A program made the position numbers and the translations under genes. 64,000 bases of DNA from Pseudoduganella ginsengisoli (GTDB lineage Bacteria; Pseudomonadota; Gammaproteobacteria; Burkholderiales; Burkholderiaceae_D). Below are positions 17,671 to 27,400 of this stretch, one piece after another; within the stretch, counting starts at the first letter, position 1; every line of letters starts with the position of its first letter. The notes beneath the pieces are model-generated. The model made no database searches and was not told where the DNA came from. It saw nothing but the letters and a program-made list of their open reading frames with translations. The stretch lies in the NCBI RefSeq assembly GCF_009720865.1, contig NZ_WNLA01000007.1, positions 124,001-188,000 of the forward strand, read 5' to 3'.

Positions 17671-18258
17671 CTAGTCCCGGCCGCGCCGCCGCAGCAGCCA
17701 GTACAGTGCTGCGCCGGCCGCTGCCGTCACCGCCGCCTTGCGCACCAGCCCCGCCTTGTTGTGCTGCCACTCGGCTTTGATGCCCATTTCCGCCAGCACG
17801 TTCGGCACGTGGCCCCGCGCCAGGTCTTCACCCAGCCCTTCCACCATGTCGACCCGGTCGGCCAGCACCAGCATGAGGAAGTGGCGCACATCGTTTTCCG
17901 TCATCTTGTACGCCTGGCGCCGCAGCCATCCACTCAATCCTTTGGGCGGCGCCGTGGTGCCGAACACGGGCGTCAAGCCGTCCAGGTGTTCTGGCGACAC
18001 CAGCACTTCGACCGATGGCGGCTGCTGTTTCAACGGCAGTGGCTGCACGTCCAGGCGCGGCGGCGTGCGTTCCATCGGCACGGCGGGGCGGTTTTTGCGG
18101 TCCAGGTCCGCGCCCCAGCCCTGGATGTGCGACATGTCGGGCAGCGGGCGCCGCGGCGCATGCAGGTGGTCGTGTTCGTGGCCTTCGTCGTAGCCGTGGC
18201 TGTGCGCCTGCGGCGGTTGCGGTTTCATTGCATCGGGGGTATGTCCGGTCGGTTCCAT
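17671..18258 (-). CDS. Uncharacterised protein with His-rich N-terminus and C-terminal membrane anchor
   Basis: A 195-residue protein I do not recognise. Residues about 10-35 are His/Pro/Asp-rich (HSHGYDEGHEHDHLHA), suggesting metal binding. The middle (about 95-160) is a helical globular part (MTENDVRHFLMLVLADRVDM). The end has a short hydrophobic helix followed by RRRGRD. The start is set at 18258 because AGGAGG lies just upstream; the in-frame ATG at 18273 would overlap the preceding gene's stop. It follows the zinc alcohol dehydrogenase directly and is probably co-transcribed. Confidence 0.7.
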   Translation of the reverse strand: MEPTGHTPDAMKPQPPQAHSHGYDEGHEHDHLHAPRRPLPDMSHIQGWGADLDRKNRPAVPMERTPPRLDVQPLPLKQQPPSVEVLVSPEHLDGLTPVFGTTAPPKGLSGWLRRQAYKMTENDVRHFLMLVLADRVDMVEGLGEDLARGHVPNVLAEMGIKAEWQHNKAGLVRKAAVTAAAGAALYWLLRRRGRD

Positions 18259-18269
18259 GGCGCCTCCTG

Positions 18270-19454
18270 TCAATGCATGGGTGCAGCGGTAAGCGACTGC
18301 ACCTGCCGCGCGCCCGGCGTCACCAGGATGGTCTTGATGCAGTGATCGAGCTTGCCGGAAAAAATATGGTACGCATCCGACACTTCTTCGAGTGGAATGC
18401 GGTGCGTGATGATGTCGCTGGGTTTCACGTTGCCTGCGCGGACATGCTCGATCAGGCGCGGCAAGTGGCGCTTGACGCTGGCCTGGTTCATGCGCAGGGT
18501 CAGCCCCTTGTTCAGCGCATTGCCGATCGGTACCGCATTGAACGTGGGCCCGTAGACGCCGACAATCGACACATTGCCGCCCTTACGCACGGAATTGATC
18601 GCCCAGTGCAGCGCCGTGGCGGAACCAGCCTGCATCATCGTGTACAGGCCGGTCAAGGTTTGCGCGGCATTGCCGGCCGCTTCGCAGCCGACCGCGTCGA
18701 TGCACACGTCGGCGCCGAGGCCATCGGTCATGCGCTTGATGTGCAGCGCCATGTCCTGTACTTCGCGGAAATTCACGACTTCACACTGCGCAAAGCGCTT
18801 GACGAATTCCAGCCGGTATTCGACGTGGTCGACCACGATAACGCGGCCGGCGCCCATCAGCCACGCCGACTTGGCGGCAAAGATGCCGATCGGCCCGGCG
18901 CCAAACACCACGACGGTGTCGCCCGCGTCGATGTCGCCCATTTCCGCTGCCTGGTAGCCGGTCGGGAAAGCGTCGGTCAACAGCACGGCGTCGTCTTCGT
19001 CGATATCATCGGGAATCACGGTCGGCCCGACGTCGGCCATCGGCACCCGCACCAGTTCCGCCTGGCCGCCGTCATAGCCGCCGGCCGTGTGCGAATAGCC
19101 GAAAATCGCGCCCACTGCCGTGGCTTCCGGATTCGTATGGTGGCAATTGCCGTACAGTTCACGTTCGCAAAAGAAGCACGCGCCGCATGCAATATTGAAC
19201 GGCACCAGTACACGGTCGCCGGGCTTGAGCTTTTGCACGTCGGGCCCGACTTCTTCGACAATGCCGGTAAATTCATGGCCAAACGTGCTGCCGACGCGTG
19301 TATCCGGCACCAGGCCGTGATACAGGTGCAAGTCCGAGCCGCAAATGCAGGAGCGGGTGACGCGCACGATGGCGTCGCCCGGGTGTTCGATATGGGGGTC
19401 GGGTTTGTGGGCGGCACGGACACGGTAGGGACCGCGGTAATCCATCGCAAGCAT
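18270..19454 (-). CDS. Zinc-dependent alcohol dehydrogenase (formaldehyde-dehydrogenase-like)
   Basis: A 394-residue medium-chain dehydrogenase. Catalytic zinc ligands are in CICGSDLH and GHEFTGIVEEVG. The structural-zinc cysteine cluster is CGACFFCERELYGNC. The NAD-binding motif is VVVFGAGPIGIFAA. Sequence style matches the glutathione-independent formaldehyde dehydrogenase-like branch, whose substrates are short alcohols or aldehydes. GAGGAGG lies before the ATG. It heads a two-gene unit with the His-rich protein. Confidence 0.9.
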   Translation of the reverse strand: MLAMDYRGPYRVRAAHKPDPHIEHPGDAIVRVTRSCICGSDLHLYHGLVPDTRVGSTFGHEFTGIVEEVGPDVQKLKPGDRVLVPFNIACGACFFCERELYGNCHHTNPEATAVGAIFGYSHTAGGYDGGQAELVRVPMADVGPTVIPDDIDEDDAVLLTDAFPTGYQAAEMGDIDAGDTVVVFGAGPIGIFAAKSAWLMGAGRVIVVDHVEYRLEFVKRFAQCEVVNFREVQDMALHIKRMTDGLGADVCIDAVGCEAAGNAAQTLTGLYTMMQAGSATALHWAINSVRKGGNVSIVGVYGPTFNAVPIGNALNKGLTLRMNQASVKRHLPRLIEHVRAGNVKPSDIITHRIPLEEVSDAYHIFSGKLDHCIKTILVTPGARQVQSLTAAPMH

Positions 19455-19582
19455 AAGTCCTCCTCAGCAGTGATCCAGGGATGACGCTGCCATAAGCCGA
19501 TGGCAGGGCCGGAATCATCGAGCTTAGAGAAGAAGCGCAGCACCGAATGTGCGCGGACGCACGCAGGCTGTCGTTCGCGCGG

Positions 19583-20536
19583 TCAAGCGGCGCCATGGCC
19601 ACGGTGCACCCGCGCGCACGACACCACGCCGGCCAGCAGCAGCGCCAGCGCCACGCATTCCAGCGTAGCCGGCCAGCGCTGTTCCCACAGGTAGCCGTAC
19701 AGCATGGCAAACAGGGTTTCAAACACGATCATTTGTCCCGTCAGCGCCAGCGGCAGCACGCGGCTGGCGTGGTTCCACAAGGCGTTGCCCGCCACAGAAC
19801 ACAGCACGGCAACACTGGCCACCAGGCCGATAAAAACGCACCACTGCTGGGCTGTATGCGCCATCGGGGCAGCCAGTGAAGCCGGAACCAGCAGCAGCGC
19901 CTCGGCGCCCGTGACAACGCCTGTCAGCAAGCTCCAGTCACCGGCCGACACGGAATGCAGCCGCGCCAGCCAGCGGCTGTTCTGCACAGCGTACGCAGTC
20001 CACGACACCAGCGCCCCCACGGCGCACAGCAATCCCGTCATGGAGCCCATGCCGCCGGCCGACAGCGATTGCCACGCAACACACGCCAATCCAGCCACGC
20101 TCAGCGCCACGGAAGGCAACAGCCGCCGTAGCGGCGCCGCACCGGCATGGCGGCTGCCTGCCAGGGTCACGGCCACCGGCAGCAAGCCGATCACCAGCGA
20201 CGTCATGGCGACACCGCCCCGTTGCACAGCATTGGCGAGGAACACGTAATACAGGATATTGCCGAGAAAACTGAGCCACAGCAGCGCCCACCATTCGCGT
20301 CCCGTGAGCCGCGCTGTCAGCCTGCGCCATGAAGGCGCCACCAGGATGGCGGCCACGATGCCATAGGCGAGATAACGCCCGGCGGACAGTTGCACAGGCG
20401 CGAAGTCCGGCGCCAGCCGGGGTGCGATAAAGACCAGGCCCCACATGGCGCCTGCGGCGACGCCGGCCATGAGGCCGGAAGCCATCCCCGGCACCGAGGT
20501 ATTGAAAGAATTCGTCGTCGATTGTGCTCCGGCCAT
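19583..20536 (-). CDS. EamA/DMT-family transporter
   Basis: About 317 residues with ten hydrophobic helices in two EamA repeats. The second repeat ends in the typical YLWEQRWPATLECVALALLL. DMT exporters move amino acids, metabolites or drugs across the inner membrane. The start is placed at 20536 (or the adjacent 20539) because GGGAGA lies 3-6 bases upstream. The AraC regulator gene lies immediately upstream on the same strand. Confidence 0.85.
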   Translation of the reverse strand: MAGAQSTTNSFNTSVPGMASGLMAGVAAGAMWGLVFIAPRLAPDFAPVQLSAGRYLAYGIVAAILVAPSWRRLTARLTGREWWALLWLSFLGNILYYVFLANAVQRGGVAMTSLVIGLLPVAVTLAGSRHAGAAPLRRLLPSVALSVAGLACVAWQSLSAGGMGSMTGLLCAVGALVSWTAYAVQNSRWLARLHSVSAGDWSLLTGVVTGAEALLLVPASLAAPMAHTAQQWCVFIGLVASVAVLCSVAGNALWNHASRVLPLALTGQMIVFETLFAMLYGYLWEQRWPATLECVALALLLAGVVSCARVHRGHGAA

Positions 20537-20596
20537 CATGCGTCTCCCTGAAAGCAGGGATGTTGGCCGGATTGCGCGTGCCATTCCTGTCGCGTT

Positions 20597-21349
20597 CTAC
20601 TGCGTTTTTGTCAAATTCTCCAGCATGCGCTTGCGGTACGCGGCAGGCGTGGTATCCATGGCCTGGCGCATGGCTTTGGTCAGCGCGCTCTGGTCGGCAA
20701 AGCCCGCTGCCAGCGCAATGTCCGCCACCTGCCGGCCACTGCCGGCCAGCCACGTGCACGCGTATTCCAGCCGCTGTTGCAACAGCCACGCGTGCGGTGT
20801 GGCGTCGAGTTCTTCGCGGAACAGCGCATGCAGCCGGCTGACGCTGACGCCGGCGCAGCGCGCCATCGTATCCGTGGTCCATGGCAAGCCCGGTTCGCCC
20901 TGGATGCGGGCCAGCAACGCCGCCAGCCGCGATACCGGCTGCGGGTCCACCAGCGCCAGCGTATCGAGCAGCAGGGGCAGCCAGCCTTGCAGCACGGCCG
21001 GTGGCGCCGCATGCTGTTCCGACATCATGCCGAGGTAGTCAATCAGTTTGCGGGCGGCAGGGCTGAGCGTCATGAACGGTTGATCCAGCAGCCGCGCCCA
21101 CATGCCGTGCGTCATGGCGCCGGCATCCACATCGAGGATCAGCGAACGGTTGCTGACGGCGCTGCATTGCGCATGCCACGCGCCGGGCGGCACCAGCGCG
21201 CCATGCACGGGATCGAGCCGTCCCGCCTTGCCTTCAATGTCGAGCCGCACTTCGCCCGCCACGGGCAGCACCAGCTGCGCGTAGGCGTGGCGGTCCGGGT
21301 CTTGCAGCGCGCCATAGCTGCGCTGGTGAAGGGCAAGGGTGGGAATCAT
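20597..21349 (-). CDS. AraC-family transcriptional regulator
   Basis: A 250-residue protein with an N-terminal cupin-like effector domain (about 1-110; HGALVPPGAWHAQ is the typical cupin turn). The C-terminal double helix-turn-helix covers about 155-250, with VADIALAAGFADQSALTKAMRQAMDTTP split over the second motif. It lies directly upstream of, and in the same direction as, the EamA exporter, so it probably controls that transporter. Effector unknown. Confidence 0.9.
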   Translation of the reverse strand: MIPTLALHQRSYGALQDPDRHAYAQLVLPVAGEVRLDIEGKAGRLDPVHGALVPPGAWHAQCSAVSNRSLILDVDAGAMTHGMWARLLDQPFMTLSPAARKLIDYLGMMSEQHAAPPAVLQGWLPLLLDTLALVDPQPVSRLAALLARIQGEPGLPWTTDTMARCAGVSVSRLHALFREELDATPHAWLLQQRLEYACTWLAGSGRQVADIALAAGFADQSALTKAMRQAMDTTPAAYRKRMLENLTKTQ

Positions 21350-21361
21350 GGTCCCATGAGT

Positions 21362-22339
21362 CTAGCATGATGGCCGGCCGGGGACCGTGACGGCGGGTGC
21401 AGCGGCCCTCTCCACTTTATCTGCCGCACAAGGCTTCAACCGCGCCACCCCCAGCATCACGAGCGCCAACCCGCCCAGCTGGTAAGCCGACAACGCTTCC
21501 CCCAGCAGCGCCCAGCTGGCCACCACCGTCAACACCGGCCCGAGGCTGCCAAATGCCGCCGCCTGGGCCGCCCCCATGCGCTGGATCGCCAGCGCCATCC
21601 AGTACACCGGCAATGCCGTCGACAGCACCGCCATCAGCCCCGCATTCCACCACACGCCCGCAGGCAATGACAGCAAGGCAGAAGGGCGGCCCGCCATCCA
21701 GTAATGCGCCAGCACCAGCAGCGACGACGCGCCGCCGGCCAGCCCCGTCAACCGCATGGAGCCAATACGGCCCACCATGGCGCCCGTGCCGAGGTAATAC
21801 AGCGCATACGTGACGGCGCTGGCAAACACCCACGCGCCACCGAGCCACACATGCGCGCCTTCCGATGCGGCGCCCGCGTCATGGATAAATGCAATGGCCA
21901 GCCCCGCATAGCAAACCGCCATGGCCTGCGCCACGCGGCCGGACGGCATGGCGCGGCGGGCGATGGCCTGGAACACCAATACCAGCGTTGGATACACGTA
22001 CAAGATCAGCCGTTCCAGTCCCGCGCTGATGTATTCCAGGCCATAAAAGTCGAACAGGCTGGACAGGTAGTAGCCGAACAAGCCCAGTAACAGGATATGC
22101 ACGATGTCCGCGGCGCTGAGCGGCGCCTTGGGCGTATCCCTGCTCAGCCACACCAGCCATGCAAACAGCGGCAGCGCAAATCCCATGCGCATCGCCAGCA
22201 GGGTCAGCGCATCGACCGGACCGGCCGCATACCCAAGCTTGACGAACACGGCCTTCAGGCTGAAGCCAGCCGCGGACAGCACGGCATACAGCCGCCCATC
22301 ATGGAGCCAGGTTTGCAAGGGGATGGGTGCGCGTTTCAT
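21362..22339 (-). CDS. EamA/DMT-family transporter
   Basis: A 325-residue inner-membrane protein with ten predicted helices and two EamA repeats (GYYLSSLFDFYGLEYISAGL is in the first). GGAGG precedes the ATG by six bases. It is divergent from a LysR gene starting 96 bp away, the usual regulator-exporter arrangement. The substrate cannot be inferred. Confidence 0.88.
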   Translation of the reverse strand: MKRAPIPLQTWLHDGRLYAVLSAAGFSLKAVFVKLGYAAGPVDALTLLAMRMGFALPLFAWLVWLSRDTPKAPLSAADIVHILLLGLFGYYLSSLFDFYGLEYISAGLERLILYVYPTLVLVFQAIARRAMPSGRVAQAMAVCYAGLAIAFIHDAGAASEGAHVWLGGAWVFASAVTYALYYLGTGAMVGRIGSMRLTGLAGGASSLLVLAHYWMAGRPSALLSLPAGVWWNAGLMAVLSTALPVYWMALAIQRMGAAQAAAFGSLGPVLTVVASWALLGEALSAYQLGGLALVMLGVARLKPCAADKVERAAAPAVTVPGRPSC

Positions 22340-22434
22340 ATCAGACCTCCGTGATCGAGCCTTATTTTGGCGCGAAGCAAAGTTCGCTAGAATGCTTGTT
22401 TCACATACCCACCCTTCTCGTAGGGAGAAACCCC

Positions 22435-23358
22435 ATGCATTTCGACCTGGTGGACTTGCGGCTGCTGGTGGCCATTGCCGATGCGGGCAGCCTCAGTAAA
22501 GCCGCGGCAGCCTTTCCCATCGCGCTGTCCGCCGCCAGCAACCGGCTGCGGCATTTTGAAGAGCGCTGCGGTTTAACCATCTTCCAGCGCCATGCGGACG
22601 GCATGGACGCCACGCCGGCGGGCCGCCTGGTGCTGGACCATGCGCGCCACGTGCTGCAAGGCGTGGAAGGGTTGAAGGACACGGTGCGCGATTTGACGGG
22701 CCAGCGCCGCATCACGTTGCGGCTGGCCGGCACCACCGTCGCCAACAGCACGTTTTTGCCTGCCGCACTGGGCCCGTTCCTTGGCGATTACCCGGAAGTG
22801 GATTTACAGCTGGTGGAACAAAACAGTACCGACGTGCTGCATTCCGTGCAAACCGGCCTGGCCGATATCGGCGTCCTCGATGGCAATGTGGCCACCGGCA
22901 GCGTCACGTCGCTGCCATTCCGGCACGATAAGCTGGTGCTGCTGGTCCCGGCCGGCCACCCGCTGGCGCACAGCCGCGCCGTGCAATTGAAAGATGCGCT
23001 GGACTATCCGTTCGTGTGCCTGCCGCCGGAGCGCGCCATGCAGCGCTTTATCGAAGACATGGCCCGGCAAAATGCGCGGCCGCTGAAGATCCGCGTGCGG
23101 GCGCCCAGCTTTTCCGCCATCGCGCAACTGGTGGCGGAAAAAGCCGGCATCGCCATGCTGCCGGAAGTGGCTGCAGCGCGCTATATCCACGATTTGCCTG
23201 TCACGACGGTGGCGCTGGATAACGCGTGGGCGACACGCGAGCTGCGCATCTGTATCCGTGCGTGGGATACGCTGTCGACCCATGCGCGGCAGCTGGTGCA
23301 TTACCTGTCCGGCGCTTCCAGCACAGGCCGCACGCCGCTGTTATCGTCAAAGTCATAG
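22435..23358 (+). CDS. LysR-family transcriptional regulator
   Basis: A 307-residue protein. The winged HTH is at about residues 3-62 (LSKAAAAFPIALSAASNRLR) and the effector domain at about 90-290. The start at 22435 follows GGGAGA; the frame is open further upstream but without a ribosome-binding site. It is divergent from the EamA exporter gene, which it probably regulates. Confidence 0.9.
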   Translation: MHFDLVDLRLLVAIADAGSLSKAAAAFPIALSAASNRLRHFEERCGLTIFQRHADGMDATPAGRLVLDHARHVLQGVEGLKDTVRDLTGQRRITLRLAGTTVANSTFLPAALGPFLGDYPEVDLQLVEQNSTDVLHSVQTGLADIGVLDGNVATGSVTSLPFRHDKLVLLVPAGHPLAHSRAVQLKDALDYPFVCLPPERAMQRFIEDMARQNARPLKIRVRAPSFSAIAQLVAEKAGIAMLPEVAAARYIHDLPVTTVALDNAWATRELRICIRAWDTLSTHARQLVHYLSGASSTGRTPLLSSKS

Positions 23359-23528
23359 CCCACGTTGCCGAAGTAGACTTGCAAGTCATCTGACACCGGC
23401 AATGCCGTCATTGGCCTGGGCAGGCGCCCCCATGCCTGCGCACAATGTAAGCGCATGTAAAAGGCGGCAACACCCCGGCGCAGGATACGTACTCTAGATG
23501 CAATTCTTCCAAGCATCAGGAGCTCGTT

Positions 23529-24320
23529 ATGACCAAGGCCATACTCTTTGCCGCCGCCGTGCTGCTGTCCGGCTGCGCCGCTGTCTCCACCACCGGTACC
23601 GCCGCTCTGCCAGACGGGAATGTCAGCTATGCACTGGTGGGACCGGCCAGCCCGGGCAATCCTACCGTGGTTTTCCAGTCCGGCCTCGGCGATGGAAAAG
23701 TCGTATGGAGCCAGGTACTGCCTGCCGTTCAGCAGCATGCGCAGGTATTCGCCTATGACCGCCCCGGCTATGGCGCCAGCCGCATGATCCCCGGGCCGCG
23801 CGATGCATGCACCATTGCAGCGGAAGAGCGGCGTGTATTGCAAGTGGCAGGCGTGAAGCCGCCATATCTGCTGGTCGGCCATTCGCTGGGCGGTTTGTAC
23901 CAGTATGTATTTGCGAAGATGTATCCGGCCGACGTGGCAGGTATCGTGCTGCTGGACCCGACGCATCCGCGGCACTGGGAAACCCTGCAGCGCGACATGC
24001 CCACAACGGCTAGCGCCATAAAAACCATGGGTAGCGTCATGTTCCAGGCTGCCATGCGCCGGGAGTTCGATGACCAGACCGGCTGCCTGAACACCATCAA
24101 CATGGCAGCGCCGCTGCATGTACCAGCGCGAGTCCTCATCAGCACGGAAACCAGCATGCTGATGTCCGCATCATTCAAGGAATCCGTCGATGGCCTCAGC
24201 GCGGACTGGGCCCGCATGACGGGTGCTGCCCGTGCCGAACCCATCGCCAAATCCGGCCACTACATCCAGCGCGAACAGCCACAGGCCGTCATCGACGCCA
24301 TTACTGCCGTGTTGCGCTGA
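23529..24320 (+). CDS. Lipoprotein alpha/beta hydrolase
   Basis: A 263-residue protein. The lipobox LLSGC places the lipidated Cys at residue 16. The alpha/beta fold has the nucleophile elbow GHSLGG near residue 118, Asp in LLDPTHP, and a late His in KSGHYIQ. It is probably an envelope-attached esterase or lipase-like enzyme with unknown substrate. CAGGAG precedes the ATG. It is convergent with the acetyltransferase gene. Confidence 0.87.
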   Translation: MTKAILFAAAVLLSGCAAVSTTGTAALPDGNVSYALVGPASPGNPTVVFQSGLGDGKVVWSQVLPAVQQHAQVFAYDRPGYGASRMIPGPRDACTIAAEERRVLQVAGVKPPYLLVGHSLGGLYQYVFAKMYPADVAGIVLLDPTHPRHWETLQRDMPTTASAIKTMGSVMFQAAMRREFDDQTGCLNTINMAAPLHVPARVLISTETSMLMSASFKESVDGLSADWARMTGAARAEPIAKSGHYIQREQPQAVIDAITAVLR

Positions 24321-24336
24321 TACGGCACGCGGCCTT

Positions 24337-24780
24337 TTACAGCGAGAAATCGTACGACACGTAATCCTGTTCCAGCTCCCAGCCATTGGCTTGATATAGC
24401 TGGCGCGCAGTGGCATTGTCCACGGCGGTCGACAACGTCAGCGCCAGCGCACCGTACTCGCGGGCAACCCGCTTGGCGTATTCCAGCAGTGCCGTGGCCA
24501 CGCCGGCGCCACGTGCTTCAGGCAGCACGAACAAGTCATTCAAGATGAATTTCTTGCGCATCGAGACGGACGAGAAAGTGGGATACAACTGGCTGAATCC
24601 CACGCACGCGCCCGCGTCGTTCCGCGCCAATAAAATCACGGATTGCTGATGGGTCATGCGCTTGGACAGGAAACGTTTTGCCGCATCCAGGTCGGATGGT
24701 TTGCCATAAAAAACCCGGTATTGGTCAAACAGGACGGCAGCTTCGTTGACGTTGAAAATGGTGGCGATTTCGACAGGCAT
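24337..24780 (-). CDS. GNAT-family N-acetyltransferase
   Basis: A 147-residue GNAT protein. The acetyl-CoA loop is LPEARGAGVATALLEYAKR (about residues 92-110), followed by ALTLSTAVDNATARQLYQAN, the typical C-terminal helix and strand. The substrate is probably a small amine or a protein N-terminus; it cannot be specified. It stands alone between two genes on the other strand. Confidence 0.88.
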   Translation of the reverse strand: MPVEIATIFNVNEAAVLFDQYRVFYGKPSDLDAAKRFLSKRMTHQQSVILLARNDAGACVGFSQLYPTFSSVSMRKKFILNDLFVLPEARGAGVATALLEYAKRVAREYGALALTLSTAVDNATARQLYQANGWELEQDYVSYDFSL

Positions 24781-24981
24781 GCTGGATTCCGGACAAGTGA
24801 TTGATCATGCCATTTTAGCAAGTGCCTTGTTTTTTCGCAGGGAACCAGTCATCACCACCGGCCGCGTCCCCGTATTGGTCAAACAGACATGCAGAAAAAT
24901 CGATACATGTTATCTGGATGGCTGAATTCCCAATATATCGGCGGGCCGCTATAGTCGGCCGGCATGGAGAAGGGGAACCAG

Positions 24982-26211
24982 ATGACCGATGACTGCCGCT
25001 ACCTGCGCAGCGCAACGACGCGCGAGAAAACCGTTCCCGCCGTGCTGATGCTGGCCGCCATCGCCGCCGTGGCGCTGAACTTGCGGCCATTCATTACCGG
25101 CATTGGCCCGCTGGCCGCCGATATCGGTGCGCAGACGGGCCTGGATTTGCAAGGCTTATCGCTGCTGACCCTGGTGCCGATGCTGCTGATGGGCGTGTTT
25201 GCCTTTGGCGGCCCCTTCCTGCAAGCGCGCATCGGCGCGCGGCGTTCCATCATTGCCGCGCTGGCCTTGCTGGTGCTGGGGTCGATGCTGCGGCTGTACA
25301 CGACGGCGGGCTGGCAAATCGTGGGCACCGCTGCCTTGATGGGGCTCGGCGTCGCCGTGATCCAGGCCGTCCTGCCCGGCATTATCAAGCGGCAGTTTCC
25401 AAAGCACGTAGGCGTTGTCATGGGGCTGTATTCCGCCATGCTGATGGTGGGCGGCGCACTGGGCGCGCAAATGGCGCCACGGGCCGCCAACGCAGCCAGC
25501 GACTGGCACGCAGGGCTGGCGTGGATGGCATTGCCGGCCGCCGCGGCGCTGGCGCTGGCCGCCTGCAGCCTGCCGCGCGATACCGGCACGCAGCCGGGCC
25601 ATCTGGCCGTCATGGATTACTTGCGCAAACCCCGCGTGTGGCTGCTGATGGTTTGCTTCGGCTTGATGAATGGCGGCTTTTCCACCGTGGTGGCCTGGCT
25701 GGCGCCGTTTTACCGCGAACATGGCTGGAGCGCCGCCGCCAGCGGCAGCCTGTTCGCCATCATGTCGGCATGCCAGGCGTGTTCCGCACTGCTGCTGCCG
25801 ATCCTGGCCCGCAAGCATCAAGACCGCCGCCCGTGGCTGTGGCTGACGATGGGGCTCCAGGCGGCCGGTTACGCGGCATTGGCATTCGTCCCTGACGTGG
25901 CGCCGGTTGCATGGGTATTGCTGCTGGGCGCGGGATTGGGCGGCTGTTTTTCGCTGTCGCTGATTGTCGCGCTCGACCATTTGCCAGACCCGGCCCAGGC
26001 TGGCGCGCTGTCGGCGCTGATGCAGGGCGGAGGATTCCTGATGGCGTCGCTGCCGCCGTGGATCGTGGCGGCGCTGCATGGCATGACGGGCAGCTATCTG
26101 GCCGGATGGCAGCTGCATCTGGCGTGCGTGGCGGTCGTGGCAGCGCTGTACTGGCGCATCAGCCCGGCCAGTTATGCGGCCACGATGCAGCCGGCGGCCC
26201 GAGCCGCGTAA
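24982..26211 (+). CDS. MFS transporter, CynX/NimT type
   Basis: About 409 residues and twelve predicted helices. The first helix leads into LNLRPFITGIGPLAADI, a segment typical of the CynX/NimT (cyanate/2-nitroimidazole) MFS branch. The start at 24982 is preferred because AAGGGGA lies shortly upstream; the alternative ATG at 24964 lacks one. Substrate unknown; relatives move small anions or drugs. It is convergent with the outer-membrane protein gene, 9 bp away. Confidence 0.88.
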   Translation: MTDDCRYLRSATTREKTVPAVLMLAAIAAVALNLRPFITGIGPLAADIGAQTGLDLQGLSLLTLVPMLLMGVFAFGGPFLQARIGARRSIIAALALLVLGSMLRLYTTAGWQIVGTAALMGLGVAVIQAVLPGIIKRQFPKHVGVVMGLYSAMLMVGGALGAQMAPRAANAASDWHAGLAWMALPAAAALALAACSLPRDTGTQPGHLAVMDYLRKPRVWLLMVCFGLMNGGFSTVVAWLAPFYREHGWSAAASGSLFAIMSACQACSALLLPILARKHQDRRPWLWLTMGLQAAGYAALAFVPDVAPVAWVLLLGAGLGGCFSLSLIVALDHLPDPAQAGALSALMQGGGFLMASLPPWIVAALHGMTGSYLAGWQLHLACVAVVAALYWRISPASYAATMQPAARAA

Positions 26212-26220
26212 GGCTGGCCA

Positions 26221-27309
26221 TCAAAAGAATTTCGTTATCCGCAACTGCGAAAAATTCCCATGCCGGGCATTGCGGGACGCGGTGGTGGCCATGTACTGCA
26301 ACGTCATCGCCGCATTCACCGGCTCCAGCCGCACGGTGTAAAACACGCCCGCATTGGTCGAGCGCAGCTTGCCGCTGCCCCAAGGATTCCCGCTGTCGGC
26401 CTGGTATTGCTGGACGCGCAAGCCGTTCAATCCCAGCACGCCCAATGAAGTCTGATAGCCTGCGGCCAGCTCCAGGCCGGCCCAGTTCCCGCTGCGTACA
26501 TCATTGTCCCGGTTGCGGGTATTCACGGCCCACGTCACCTTGCCGGACAGCGCCACGCCGGCAACAGGCAGCCATGTTGCCTGCACTGCCGGCCGGAACG
26601 TGGTGTAATTGCCATAACCAGTGTCCGGCCCCGCCGCCGCGCTGTACTTACCGGTCGGGAGCACCACGGATGCCCCGGCCAGCACGCGCAACTGGTCCTG
26701 CACGTAGCGCCACCCAGCCTGCACTTCCACATCGCCCATACCGGTGGTTTCACCGCTTGATTCGCCAGCCTGTATTCCGATCTGCGCCTGGTACTGGCGA
26801 TTGAAACTCGCCGTGACGGCGGCCCGCACGGGCGCCGGTATCGCCGGGCTCCAGTTCAGCGCCGGCGTCGCGGCCATGGCTTCGAAGCGCTGTGTTTTTT
26901 TAGCGAATGGGACGTTCAGCAAAAACGCCAGCCGCCCGCCGCCATAGTGTTCTTCAGTGATGTAAGCCAGTCCCAGATTGGCCTGCTTTTGCGTGCCCGT
27001 ACCGGCAACCTGCGCCACGCTGGCGCTGTAAGCAGGGTATAAGGCGCTGGGCGTATTCGGCAACGGCACGGTCCCGCCGGGAATCGTGCGCGTCAGCGCC
27101 AGCCCGTTATCGCCCGTCACCCTGCTGTTTTCCATTGCGGTCAACGCCAGGCCGCCAGCCCAGCCAACCTGGTCGCGCGCGGCGAACAATTCGCCGCCGA
27201 GGTTGCCGGCCAGGTTGTACCGTAATTGAAAGTTGTCCGCTGCGGCCGCAGGTTGCGTTGCTACGCAAGCCGCAACAATGGCGGCCGCCGTGGTTTTCCA
27301 GGTGTGCAT
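26221..27309 (-). CDS. Outer-membrane transporter-like protein (MetA-pathway phenol-degradation type)
   Basis: A 362-residue protein. The signal peptide ends near QPAAAAD (residue 24) and the mature part is a predicted beta barrel ending in LRITKFF with terminal Phe. Style and motifs (GMGDVEVQAGWRY, VVLPTGKY, FRPAVQATW) match the family annotated as putative MetA-pathway phenol degradation proteins, thought to be channels for aromatic compounds. The start at 27309 follows GGAG by five bases; the longer frame to 27369 lacks a signal-peptide-like start. Confidence 0.78.
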   Translation of the reverse strand: MHTWKTTAAAIVAACVATQPAAAADNFQLRYNLAGNLGGELFAARDQVGWAGGLALTAMENSRVTGDNGLALTRTIPGGTVPLPNTPSALYPAYSASVAQVAGTGTQKQANLGLAYITEEHYGGGRLAFLLNVPFAKKTQRFEAMAATPALNWSPAIPAPVRAAVTASFNRQYQAQIGIQAGESSGETTGMGDVEVQAGWRYVQDQLRVLAGASVVLPTGKYSAAAGPDTGYGNYTTFRPAVQATWLPVAGVALSGKVTWAVNTRNRDNDVRSGNWAGLELAAGYQTSLGVLGLNGLRVQQYQADSGNPWGSGKLRSTNAGVFYTVRLEPVNAAMTLQYMATTASRNARHGNFSQLRITKFF

Positions 27310-27400
27310 GTCGTCTCCGTTTCTGCGCGTTGCGGCCGGCATTGTCGGGCCGAAAAAGAGACTGCGCAAGGGGTGTCACTCCCCTTATGCGAAAGCCGTG

